Of a DNA stretch of 64,000 nt, positions 36,440 to 49,400 are shown in pieces. The notes under the pieces are model-generated. The model worked only from the letters and a program-made list of their open reading frames with translations, was not told the DNA's origin and ran no database searches. The stretch's first letter is position 1. Every line of letters begins with the position of its first letter. A program made the translations under genes and the position numbers. The DNA lies in assembly GCF_905147045.1 (NCBI RefSeq), contig NC_065904.1, positions 3,286,001 to 3,350,000 of the forward strand, given 5' to 3'. The DNA comes from Nymphalis io. Taxonomy: Eukaryota; Arthropoda; Insecta; Lepidoptera; Nymphalidae.

Positions 36440-36750
36440 TACGTAAACGTAACAGCCTGTGAATGTCCCACTGCTGGGCTAAAGACCTCCTCTCCTCTTT
36501 TTCAGGAGAAGGTTTTGAGCTTATTCCACCACGCTGCTCCAATGCGGGTTGGTAGAATTCACATGTGGCAGAACTTCAGTGAAATTAGACACATGCAGGT
36601 TTCCTCACGATGTTTTCCTTCACCGTAAAGCACGAGATGAATTATAATCACAAATTAAGCACATGAAAATTCAGTGGTGCTTGCCCGGGTTTGAACCCAC
36701 GATCATCGGTTAAGATTCACGCGTTCTTACCACAGGGCCATCTCGGCTAT
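36440..36750 (-). mobile_element. SINE family 1, full-length copy
   Basis: Minus-strand copy: the tRNA-like head is at the right (GAGATGGCCCTGTGGTAAGAA, B box around TGGGTTCAAACCCGGG). The body ends at the left with AGCCCAGCAGTGGGACATTC and ACAGGCTGTTACG. It is close in sequence to the copies at 12285-12600 and 59285-59592, and lies right beside the MITE at 36771. Confidence 0.88.
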
Positions 36751-36770
36751 TATTATTATATACTCATAGG

Positions 36771-37037
36771 CTGCGTCCAAATCTGACAAACGCGTCGCTT
36801 GCGAGCACCATGCTCTCAATAACGTAACACAGCATCAGTTTGGTGCGCATAGCTATCGCAACTTACGCTAGGGTCGCATAATTGTGGTTTCCACTGCGAG
36901 AAAAAAAAGGTCGCATAATTATACGCTCTGCGCACATTTTGAGCTCGCTTTGCTTACGTCTCTACAGGTATTCCACTGATTGATTGCACAACATAATGTT
37001 CAATTCGCAAACAGACGCATTCGTCAGATTTGAACAG
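36771..37037. mobile_element. MITE-like element with about 25-bp terminal inverted repeats
   Basis: The left arm begins CTGCGTCCAAATCTGAC and the right arm ends GTCAGATTTGAACAG. The arms stay complementary, with about four mismatches, over some 25 bp. The 267-bp element has no open frame. It contains two copies of a GGTCGCATAATT motif (about 36883 and 36910). Its superfamily is not assignable; a target duplication could not be read with confidence. Confidence 0.65.
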
Positions 37038-39597
37038 TTAGGTTCTCCTACTAATATGAATAATATAAACTTATTGAATTGGATCTTTTATTAGTGTTAT
37101 TTATTAGAGATATGTCGACAATGCGCGTAAGGTTTGTACAGGTGTTAGTAAAAAAGGTCTTCCTTGGGATTCAAGTTTGCCGCGAAAGCGTAACTGACAA
37201 ACAGACAGAGTTACTTTATCCTTTATAATATTATTATAGATTAAGAGATATAAAAGACTCATTACCTGAAATTAGGTATATCTTGTACGTATAACCTTTT
37301 ATATGAATCATAGACCGTTTAAACATTTGGTTAGAATAAATAAAAGTCAATTTTAAATATATCATTTAATATTTTCATACTTGATTCATATCAGTCATTG
37401 CGACAACACGGCGTGCCTTATTTTGAAAATAATTCCGCTCTGTCATGATATGTTCCCCAGGCTGACGTGATCGATTTTATGTGGAGTCAACAAGCAATAT
37501 ACATTATAACAATGTTTAACAATATTGAAGCTCACTGCTATGTTCCCGATGACAAAGACATGTAATCTGATGTTGGATTACTAAAACGTTTAAAAAGGAA
37601 CTAACGTGGCCATCTTGTAAAGAAAACGTTAACAAAATAATATCGAATAGCAAACTCCGAGGTGAACCATCAAACTGTGCAATCTCCGAGGCGTCGCCGA
37701 TACACATTTAACAGATAAATCAATCGATGACAGTAGCAGTGGGAACAATCATGCCTCGAATCGTCGATCACGATCGTGTTGCAATGCATAAATAAAGTAG
37801 CAGGCAATTCATATACTTCTCATATTTAAATAATAAAAAGTTATTTTTTTTTCTCTATGATATAAAATAATATCTATGCCTAGGCAAAATAAACGATCTA
37901 AAGTGTTACATAAACAGTGTAAAGAAAATAATATTTGGTTAATCGCTCATTAACACCACCACCGGCGAGGGCAGCAGACATGCGCCGGTGAGCGCGGCAA
38001 CAACTAACAATACATGACAATAAATAAGTGTAAAAATCATGATGTCAAGAGTATATCAGATAAATAAAGTAAACAACAACGTCAAAAAAACAAAGTAGAT
38101 ACTGAAGAAGAGCCATAATGGACGCAAGATAGTTCATACAGGATATGATGCTTATACAACCCATGGCGCTGTATCTGGAATACAACGACGGCGCCCGTCG
38201 AGGCCGTTTCGCGGAGCTAAGTAAAGGCAGACCGACGAAGAGACCTCTACGGGCAGAAGTAACATTGACTAGATACGAACAATACATAAAAAATGTCTGC
38301 TGCTAAGCTACGAAGAAAATAATATAATAATACTTGGAAAAAATATTATGCGCTACATCTATACATATTGGTAAATCCACCTTTAAGTACAAGAAGAACG
38401 ACCTAAGATAAAAGCTAGCCAATTCATTAATCTAATTATAAAAAAAACAATAAATGCAAGGCAATGGTCCTCGCGTTGCAAGCGCCGGGTATCCGAGCGG
38501 CTCACATATTTCGCGCTACGCAAATAAATTACGCTATATGAGTTAATATTGCAAACGATTCACTACATTTTAACAAATTTTCGATATAATCTAATAAGTA
38601 TAGTATGAAGGTTAATGTATTCGTCTAATCTACACCTAAACCGGTAAAAATACCTACGAGGGCGAGTGCCCGCACTACCTGGAACGGTCGAACTAGCCTA
38701 AGTCCCGGACACTACTGAGAGAAACGACTACGTCATCGACCGGTTTTACACATCAACACGGGAAGCCGCGAACATCACATCCGATAAAATAAACAATTCA
38801 TAGTAAAATTTTCAACAGTATCATGTAAATTTTGTCTTAATAATAAGAAAACCGGTCCGCCCCTGAGCAAACCTTTGAGCAAGTTAGGAACGTTCTCGAA
38901 TCGGGTGGGAGCCGTCACCGCGTGGGCAGCGTGGGCCGCGTGGGCCGCGTGGGCGGACCGGCCGTGGACAGGACTGGACGGTGTGCGCCGAGCGTCGCTC
39001 GCGATCTCATCCCGGCGTCGCGACGGCGGCAACGTTACGTTAACGAAACAAACGCGGAAACACTACAATATAACTAGAACGATGGACGAAAATAGTCGGC
39101 GGAGGGCCACAACAACGCAACGAACGTATCAACTAGAGAACAGATTACATAGTCTTTTTGCGCACACAATGGATGGACACGTGAATTTTTTTTTATATAT
39201 TTTTTATCCTTGGACGTTCTAAACATTCGTATCAAGTAAAGGATACTATTATTTACATATATGCCGAATCTCCAGATTCCATATTAAATATGTATATAAT
39301 ACAAAATAACTGCACGGTCACCTCTTCCCGTTTAACGATCGACGTAATCGATAAATAGTAAAATCTGCCTCTGACAGGGACGCGTCGCAGCGACGCGTCG
39401 CATAACGGGGATAAAATTCATTCGCGTAATAAAATACACCAACGCTATTACAAAAATACGAATCGACATCGACAATCGAAGGTGCAAAATATATAGGGAG
39501 CAATACAGTATCAAAATATACGTTTGGAGGAGTGACAACGCATATAAATAGAGGTCGCAAGATTCACGAACACCGATCGGCTCCGAAGCCGCAGTCG

Positions 39598-39675
39598 CGG
39601 GCGGGCGGCGCGGCGGGGCGGGGCGGCGCGCGTCTTGCACAGTTTGACGGTTCGGGGCGCCGCGCCGCCCGCCCG
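39598..39675. promoter_or_regulatory. perfect 18-bp all-GC hairpin in the likely BicD 3' untranslated region
   Basis: Bases 39598-39615 and 39658-39675 are an exact inverted repeat made only of G and C, with a 42-nt loop. It lies about 250 nt downstream of the BicD stop codon. If transcribed, it would fold into a very stable stem. Its role is unknown; localisation or stability control of the mRNA is only a guess. Confidence 0.55.
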
Positions 39676-39923
39676 GCGGTCGATAACATTCCATCTTATA
39701 AAACGTACAAACGATCAATTCAGTCCTAAAACGACGATTATAAAAAGTTCACTAGTCGAGCGTCGGCTCGTAAAGTATAAATTCGTGTGCCGTCCTCGCG
39801 GACGGGAGCGGACGGCGCTCGGCGCGCTCAGGGCGCGCGGGTGTGCGGCGGGCGGGGCGCCGGGCGGTGCGCCAGCAGCGCTCGCAGCGCCGCCGCCGCC
39901 GCCTTCAGCGCCCGCACCAGCCG

Positions 39924-42900
39924 CTAGAAGTCGCGGCCCCGCGCGCGCGCGCCGCCGCCCGCCTTGGGCACGCGCCGCGTGCGCATCTCGCGGTCCACCT
40001 GCGGACACGGGCGGGTGAGACTCGGCCGGCGTACAGGTGGCTCGGGTGACCGATACCGGTGACGGCGTACCTCTAGTTCCTCGAGGCGTTGCGTGAGCGA
40101 GAGTTTTTGTTGCACGGCGAGACGCAACAGCTGGTTGAGAGTCTTCTTCTCCTCCTCGGCGCTGGAGAGCGCCTGCGTGAGCTCGTCGACCTGCGTGACG
40201 TACTCCTCGCATCTCGCCGCGAACATAGCACGCAAACCTGCGTGTCGGAATTGGTTTGATTTAGTTCCGAAACATGATTTACAGAACGTTACGTATTCTG
40301 TCACGACGCAAAATGTCACAATTTAAAGCACAAACTTGAGAAGGTGGCAGCGTCTTCTTTGAGCAGCCGTAGCTCGTTGCGCAGCTTGAGCATAGTCTCG
40401 GTGACGATGGTCTTCTCGGTCTCGTATTTGGACTTGAGGTTGGCGAGCGCCACTTCGGCGGTGTTCTTGTTGGACTTGAGTACGGTGCGCAGGGTGGCGA
40501 TCTGTTCGCGCTTGGTGGACAGCAAGGACTTGAGCTTGATGACTTGCTCCTGCATCTCCGCCATCTCCGCGCCGCGCTCCTCCGTCTCCATTACTGATGC
40601 AAAGAATAGAGCATCACTTAATGACACGGTTAAGCATCGCGATGCGTCACTATGGCGGATACTTTATAAATAAATAACGCAATATAAATAATATTTTAAA
40701 AATTAATTGCTATTACTAAATACAATACTATAACTAAGCCCGACGAAGTTTAATGATCTTTCAATCTACTTCTAATAAATCAACGGTAACTCGAATCTAC
40801 CTACTAAGTTCATATGTTTGATCAAAAGATATTAATAAATAGGCATACTCAACATTTCATATTAAATATTGTAACATAAGAATTCCTGCCACAAAACTCG
40901 CCCTTAACGACTCTCTCACGTTAAACAGATTTCTAGAGTTCCTCTTACATTGTGTTATATTGTTTTTCTTAAAATAAAAACTCTTCCCATGTAACAACAT
41001 CGCATGCTTCCAAACTAAATGCAAATTTATATCACATCTTAATGTATTCGATTTTCGTGCAAAACTAAATGGAGAATTTTTAGAAATATTTTGATATTGT
41101 ATATTAGATTTGGGATCGCAAAAGAAAGACGTGGTTTTAAGGTAATTGGGCACTGTTCTTGGACTTTTTCTACAATAATTACTCCCAGAATTGAATTCTC
41201 CATTACAATTTTGTTTACAAATGCTTTCAAAGTAATATGTTATTTCTTTAACTGATCGCCCCGAGCATAATATATTATTTTTATTTGTTTCTTCTTGGGA
41301 CGATTTAAAAGGAACGTAATGATTGTGAAATTTTCTTTTCTTGTCCGACATATCAGTTTTTTCTTTTATTTCTTTCACATTATTATAAAAAAAACTTCTC
41401 GGTCTCAAAACGGAATAGGAGAGACTGATATCTGAAATTGATTTTATTTTAAAACGTGTGCCAAATTTTAAACGTGAAAATTTATAGTTAACAAGTAACG
41501 TTCTGGTACCTGGCTGGTGACGGTGTCGCGAGTCAAGCGCGGTGTCGAGCGCGGCGCGCAGGTGTGTGAGCTGGTCCAGCAGCGTGTCGGCCGAGCGCGC
41601 CACTAGCCCCGCCGCCCGCAGCCCCTCCAACTCGCCCGCCGCCAGCGCCAGCGCCTCGTCGTCTATGCCGCGGCCTTCACCTCCTGCACCTGGTATGGAA
41701 AGATCGGAAAATATTATATCTCTCTACGAACAATCGATGAAGTATACAATGATGTATATAGTCTCACCGTCCGTCTGTCCCGCGTGTTCGAGCAGCACTC
41801 GCTCGGGCTGAGTGCCGTTGACGGCACACACGTGGTGGTACAGCGCCGCCAGCGTCTCCGCCGCCGAGGCGAGAGCTGGCGCCGCAGAAGACAGCGCTCT
41901 ACCCGCGCCTGAGGAATGAAAATTGAGATTTAGAGGTTTTAAAAATTGACCGGCGTGAAAATTGACACCGTCAGCGAGAGCGAGTACTCACCACCGGCGA
42001 GCGTGCGCAGTAAGTCGGCGTCGGCCTGCAGCGCCGCGCAGCGCAATTCCGCGTCGGCCACGCGGTCGCTGAGCTGCGCCAGCTGTGCGCGCTGCAGCGC
42101 GGCGGGCGAGCCGTCGGGCGGCGCGTCCAGTTCCCGCAGCGCGGCCAGCAGCGCGCCCAGCTCCCCGCCCGACACGCGCCACCACGTCAGCCACTTGGCC
42201 GCGCGCGACGCCACGCCCCCCTCCGCCTTGTCGTCCTCCTGCATCGCATCACGTTCGTTATTATACTTCAGCAAATACTCGACAAGTACTCGGGTTATGA
42301 GTCGGCGAGCACGTACCAGCGGCGCGCAGTCCCCGTGCAGCGCGTGCAGCGCGGCGACGCGCGACGACACGCGCGTGAGGCCGGCGCGCAGCACTCCGGC
42401 CGCGGCGCTCTCGCTCTCCGCGGTCGTTTGCGCCGTGCGGAGCGAGCTCGATAGTTGCGACTGCAAAGCAACATGATTACAATACGCATACAGTTTCAAC
42501 ACAAAAGGCGATTTTCCTGGGAGCTATAAAAAACTTTTTTGAAACAATTTTTCTTTTACTTGTTAGAATATAAAGTAGACTCACGTTTTCGTTGTGCGCT
42601 TGTTCGAGCTGCTTCTCGAGCCGTGATATCTCGTGTAAGTGCACCTCGGAGAAGAGGTCTGCGTGGTGGTCCGCGGCGCTGAGGTCTCCGGCGCCGGATG
42701 CGCCCGCCTCGCCGTCGTCGTCTGCGCCTTCTTCTGGCATACCTGAACAATGGAAACATATGATTGTAGCCGAGCCAACGAGTGTGGATTTATATGATTT
42801 GAGATTTTTATTGAGGATAATTTATTGTAAGCTTCTTTATATACATAAAGTATGTAAATATGCATATCATATGCACAGATTATTATAAAGATAAACTCAA

Positions 42901-45900
42901 TACTATATGTTTTATTTGCATGTTCACCTCGTATACTGTACGCCAAGTTCGTAATATTGAATTGAGCTTCTCTACTGATATGCGCGTCTAATTCTTTCTT
43001 CGCCGCGAACTTGGCTTCTCGCTCGGCTTGTAGCGCTTCCAGCGCCTCCGCCAGCTGTCTTTCAGCAATACGCCGAAGCGCTGCCGTCTCGTCAGCAGCT
43101 GCCCGCGCAATTTCTGCCTCTTCACGCAGTTGTCGCACCTCATGTTTAAGCCCTTCAAATTCCACCTGGTAAATATCATGGCGTATATTTTTAAAGGGGC
43201 TTGTTCGTTAAATCTTCAATATATGCAATATATATTGTTGTTTATCTTCTCAATTACCTAGTTATATATATGTTGAATTAAAAACAACATTATATTCTTA
43301 CCTGTGAGGACCGTAACGCTGACACCTGCTTTTGCAAAGATATATTTTCGTCTTCTAAATCCCCTATGTCAAGCAGAAGACGTTGCTCCCTTTGTCTCGC
43401 TTCTCTGAGCTCGGCTCGTAGAGCCGCTCTTTCAGACTCTCGTGTCGCTTTGTCTGCGCCGAGCTCTGAACTCTCCGCAAGCAGACGATCGCGTTCACTG
43501 ACCACCCGTTCTAATTCGTGTCGTAACTAAGACAAAGTACATCAACTGTTAATCAACTTATATATAATTAAACGTTAAATGTGTACTGTATAATATTTTA
43601 ATAAACTGTACTCACTACCTCTTATTAATTAATATTTTAGTTTTTAGAATTTTATGAAACATTTTGAAATTTAGTATCACTTAGTCGTGACGTCTGAATA
43701 AATTTATAAAAATTGTAAAAAGAATGGCAGTGTATACATTACTAATTTAATATATACTATATTGATTGTAAAGCAGTTTGATAGTTCATTTACATTGTTT
43801 GTATTAAAATATACAAAACAATGTTGATACATAAAAAGACTTATTAGGAGTTTATAGGCGTATCTAGACGGGTCATTTAGGTTAAATGGATATTCGGTGG
43901 CACTTAGTTGATTGGTGTCTAAAACAGGCGACACTAGGTGTGGTTGCTGACGTCATCGCGCGAGGTTAGACGTTTTTTACTCAATGAAAAAATGTAAGGT
44001 ATTAATTGGATTATAATATTACAATATTGTTTGCCCAAATATATATAAATGCCTCAACTAAATTGGACGTTAATTTAATTTCAGAAAATAATTTTACACT
44101 CGATTCTTATATTTTTGACGGTCACGACGAAGGAATTGTAAAAAAAAATATTTATATAATAACTATACGCGTCCTTTATTGTACAGTTGAAGTGAAGTAT
44201 AATAAAGCCTCGGGTTACGTCGTTGACTCGGTGACCCTATTCAATGACAAACTTATTGATAATTGCGCTCTCAATGTCTCGATTGATATAAATATATAAA
44301 CTAAATTCGTTATGCCTAATTCAAAAATATCTTTCCATAGAACCACCAACTTCATGTGGACTTTTGTATCTTACGTACGAATAAAATCTTTTTAAACATA
44401 CCGATCGTATTAAAAAAAAAAACGTTAATGTTACGCCATTTATTAAAAAAAAAACAGTTGAAATATAATCCAAATTCAAACACACACACAATAAGAGATT
44501 CCGCGACAGTAATTTCAACAAATAAACAACAAATCTTATTTAAAATATAACATAAAATACTTACACCAATTGGGCATAGAAGAATGTATTTATGACATAT
44601 TTGATTTGAATATTAGTTACCATTCCAAAACAATTGAATATTAGATACCTACGATTATTATTATGTTTTCTTAGATTTTGGGTAAGTATTTTGAATTTGA
44701 TGTTCGTAGTAACTTTTTTACTACCGGTATAAACTTAAACAACGATTACTGCTATAACCATGCAGTTTAATTTATGCAGCGTCATTCGCTTGCACTTAAT
44801 CCATTTCTTTAGTGTAGAAAGCAGGGAGAAAAATGTATGAGAAAAAAAACAGTGACTGTCAGTGATTTCCAAAGGAAATGCTGTGGCAGGTGGATTGAGC
44901 CCATGCCGGTGGTTGAGGCACTTACGTACTCTGATGGACGTGCATAACAAGAAAAAAAAACAAATAATTTGTACAATAACAACTATATGTAAGGACGCTT
45001 TTTAATTTAAAAATGATATTAAAATGTAAAATTAATATTTCACCTGAAACGAGAAATGTTCCATTGTACGTTTGTACGTTGATACTGCAGGTAATGATTT
45101 TCAATACTAATCCAGCAATATCGAATTATAACCGTTGATTATAATTTATAAAATCTGTTTGAAATCAAGTCTACCTTCAATGTTACTTTCAAAAATATCC
45201 AGACTAAAAATTGGAGAACTTTCCCCATAAACAGCAACTTAATGTTGGAAAAAACTACAATAATTAATTAGCTGATATATAATTATACGTCGAGCAAATT
45301 TTGTAGTGTAAAAAATTGTCGTATTTTGTATATCGAAAAAACGTACTTTATTTTTTTCTAAAGAAACCGAGCATCAACTTTTTTCATACAACAACTGACA
45401 ACTGCTGAAAAACTATCGAGTCACGTTTAATAGTTTTAAAAATCTATAAATAATCGTTTTTAAACGAACAATTATCGAATTGTTTGTTTTTAAATAAATT
45501 AACTCTTTTTACTCTTTTGACAAATTTACGAAAGTAAATTGATATTTAGTAACAAATATTTATTATTTAAATTTGTTTTTATAAAGTATCTAACTTTATA
45601 AAAATAGGTTGATCGTTTTTAATTAGTTGGATGTTTAATGTTTATTAGGCAATAAAGAAGTGAGACGTCGAATAAATTTCATACTGGCGTAAAAATTAAA
45701 ATTTATAAAGAAAAAAATGTTTTCACCAGAATTACCTCACAAAGTCAGTGTAATGTTGAACAAACATTTTTATCTTACTCTACAATAGATAAGAGATTTT
45801 AGATTTAATCTTGATGAATCATTTTTATAATTAACTTTCATAAATGAATAAATTCGATTTTCATTTTTCGCCAAAACGTATTTTCTTAAATAATATTTTA

Positions 45901-46381
45901 TATTTACCTACAAATTAAACAAAATTAAGAAATTATTTATTCAACGGTCAAAGGAAGGATTGCAAAGGGTTAAAATATTAATATTTTATTCAGTCTTAAG
46001 TGGTTCAGTATCAAAAGTGAGGGGCGTTAAATTATCCGATAAACAGTAGGTAACTACGAACTTACGAAGGAATGTGACTCAGTTGCAAACAATTGTTGGA
46101 AGCTGCAGATGATAAAAAAAATGGCCTGGATTTTTCATTGCCTCGCCTATTAACGCATCTAATATTTGCTAATTAGAAATAAACGTCAATTACTTGCAAT
46201 GATTGTGATCGTTAAAATAAGTTATACCCTCCTCATACTTAAAATAGTGTATCGCAAAAACTGACAATGAATCAATGAATATTTATTATGCTACAAGTTT
46301 TCGGGATGGCGAAAAATTTATGATTTGGTATTTTATATATTATTATAAATGTATGTATGTATATATATAATGCTCTTTACG

Positions 46382-46413
<32 letters not shown>

Positions 46414-49400
46414 CACTATTTAATATTGAGATAAAAAATATAAAAATTTCGTGTCAAAATAGATTCATTTCCTTCGCATTATTAACACACGTAAACGAAG
46501 ACATGCCTAAAATATTTCTGGTAATAAATATTTTTTTAATGAACTGTCCACTTATAATACTACCAGACACGGTATCACTACAGTAACAAATAAATAAGTT
46601 TTAAAGGGAAATATATAAAAAATCTGATATTTATATGATCAATCTTACTGCACTAAATAATTCGGTAGTAAATTCACGAAACTAACATCATGCAGATAAC
46701 GATTCCCGAGACACGCTCCGCAGAGATTGACAATTCAAATTTAATGAATCCAGGGACCGAGCTCAGACATGATCTCGTTTGAAATAATGTGATGTTCGCT
46801 ACACCCACAAATTCGTAACATAGTTTTGCAAATTAAACAACCAAATCCATTATAGGTATTGAAAGTTTAATTTGTAATTATATTGCTTAAAATATATATA
46901 TTATAATAGTAATATAAAACTATAATAGGAGCTAACAGTAGATTTATAACTGGCTTACCGCCAAAAACCTATATCAACAGTATTCCATTATCTATGTAAA
47001 CACCGCAAGCGACTTGAAATAAGAGACAAAGTTTGACAGGAGACTGTCGCAAAACACTGATTATAATTAACAATACACATATAATACACAAACAATACCT
47101 CTTCACCTTCACTCATTTTCGATGAATGACTACTGCATTCCACAATTGCACTGTTTAATGTAATCGGAAACGCGCCTGGCACATGTACAATACGTTCCGC
47201 ATAATTCAGTAAACACTTCCATTACATCGCGTAGTCATGCAGTTTAAAAATCGAACACCATTGAATGGTAGAGAACATGTGAATCAAGGCCGGGAAAATA
47301 AAAGTATATTTCTGGATCGGTTTTATGGATTAACGGCTGCGCTTACGCCATTCGCGGCATTACATCACGTCCTATAGGGGTCTATTTCGTTTGTTCTAAT
47401 ATTGTGACTGAAACACTGATAACTAAGTGACTAATCACCGGCTTCTAAATTTACGGCGCTACAATGAATGATTTTTTAATTTTAATTTAATCGATCTTCA
47501 ACGAAACAGCTTTTCAGTGTGCTCGAAACGACGTCCCGCATATACTGAACGAGGGTCCGGCGATGATTCACATCAATTGCTCTCATTTTCATTAGGCAGA
47601 ACGTAGGCATATTTCGTCAGATGTGTCTGGGGTTATAGTGCATTAATAAGATAATGACGCTCTGCATAATCTCTTTAATGGACAACACATTCACTCTCTG
47701 TTTCAATTTGGGAAACTTGGCTATATGCGCTTGCGCATACTCTTATAGTTGTTTCCAGCATGTCCTGTTTTTAATGACAATGAATATGACGCTTCATCTC
47801 TATTTTTAAGCTCAACTGAAAACTATCGACTGCTTACTGTGCAAGCTATAAGACCGTTTCATAAAATATTTAAATGTTCGCGCGTTTATCAACGTTTGCG
47901 TATCAATGTTTACGAATTTTCAAAACACACAAGTACAAATATATTTTTCATTTTTCACGTTTTTTAAAAGCGTAATTAAATATCGATAAGATGAAATTTT
48001 TATATTTTTTAATTTAATACGTTTGTGAAACTAAGATAATATAAACGTCAAAGACAAGTTATAAAACAAGTCATCGGAATATAGAATACTAATTGTGTTG
48101 CTTTAATGAAATGCAGCAGCGAATTTAAAACAGCTGGTTCTAATTTGAAAGTAAAAGTAGAGATTTTATTATATTGTAATATTATTTCAATTGCAACTTG
48201 CATTTATTCCATGCATATATTTATAATTTTAATTTGTGTCATCTATTATGGAGAACTAATTTCTCCTGATATAAAATTCAAAGTTAGTGAGACCAGATAT
48301 TTTTTTTTAATAATAATAATAAAATAGATAAATGTAAAAAGTAACGTACATTATAATATATAAGAGATAAATTGTATTAATAATTTCTGAAATATCTTGT
48401 AATATCACACAAATATAATACCGTTGTATTCTAGGGCTCAAACATATTGTTTTATTATGAACAAACCTTTAAAATTAACCATGTCTTTATATTAAAAATA
48501 TATAGAGAAAGCCTCCAATTATTATTCTGTAACCAAGAATTGATATAACTTTAAAGATAAAAGTTATTCAAAAATATAAAAACACACAAATGTTAGTTTT
48601 GTTAGTTTAGTTTCAAAAAGTTAGTTCTATTTTATTTAATGATGGCAAGATGGTTCAATAGCTACAAAAAATTAATCTTGACCAAAGATTGAGGGTTAAG
48701 CCCACTGAGATGTCACTTGCTTAATTTCTGTATATAATTCATCTCACGAAACTTTGCATATAGCGAATGAAATTCTTTAACAAGTGTATCAACTAAACCA
48801 CCATGCTGCTCCAATGCGGTTTAGTAAGTGAGTAAGCTTCAAACCTTCTGCTCGATAGTAAATGATTCCTTTGCCTAGAAGTGTGAGTTTACAGGCTGAA
48901 ACTTTATTATTAAAGAAAGACTATGTGTACATACATAGTTATTCTTGTCTTTGTACAAGCTTACAAGGATTTTATAATTATTAGAAAAAACTAGAAAGTA
49001 TAGTCATAGAGACATTTAGCTTTGTTGTCTAAAAGTTAATATATTATCCACATATTATAATATATGTTGAGAAAACTTTTAAGCATCTTGCGCAGAGGTA
49101 TGTTTTCATTAGTTAAATGTTGCAAATACATTTATATTAAATTAAAGATTTATTGTTTTCTCTTTTACTGACAACATCAAATCAAAACCATTTTTGACAT
49201 TTTGTTGGTTTTTTATTACCATACTGATCAGTTTTTACCTATTAAATCTCATATTTGTTCTTTCGTATTTTTCGAATAAGTCAAAATTTAATGCATAGAC
49301 AAAAAATTAAATAGATTAATCAAATTTTCCACCTTATCAAAAAAAAAAAGCTATTGAAAAATGTTAAAAATTGTAAGCTATACAAAATAATTGAAAACAA

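Larger units (their letters stand above)
31933..39923. other. convergent spacer between muskelin and BicD, repeat-rich
   Basis: Eight kilobases with no host gene recognised. It holds the muskelin 3' untranslated region at the left, then AT-rich sequence, a run of short mobile elements (34083-37037), and at the right the likely BicD 3' untranslated region. From about 38000 to 39923 the base composition rises in GC, in keeping with transcribed sequence, but the poly(A) site was not identified. Confidence 0.5.

Noticed and set aside
39635..40212. Long Arg/Ala/Pro-rich frames on both strands
   Set aside because: Produced by the GC-rich end of BicD and its 3' untranslated region; the true frame is the short last exon 39998-39924.
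42477..42927. Read-through of BicD exon 4 into intron 4 and exon 5 into intron 5
   Set aside because: The open stretches are 60 codons or fewer and the intron 4 read-through enters exon 5 in the wrong frame, so chance is enough to explain them, unlike intron 9.
44006..44299. 97-codon plus-strand frame in BicD intron 2
   Set aside because: No motif, no splice support, AT-rich composition; a length to be expected once or twice in this amount of AT-rich DNA.
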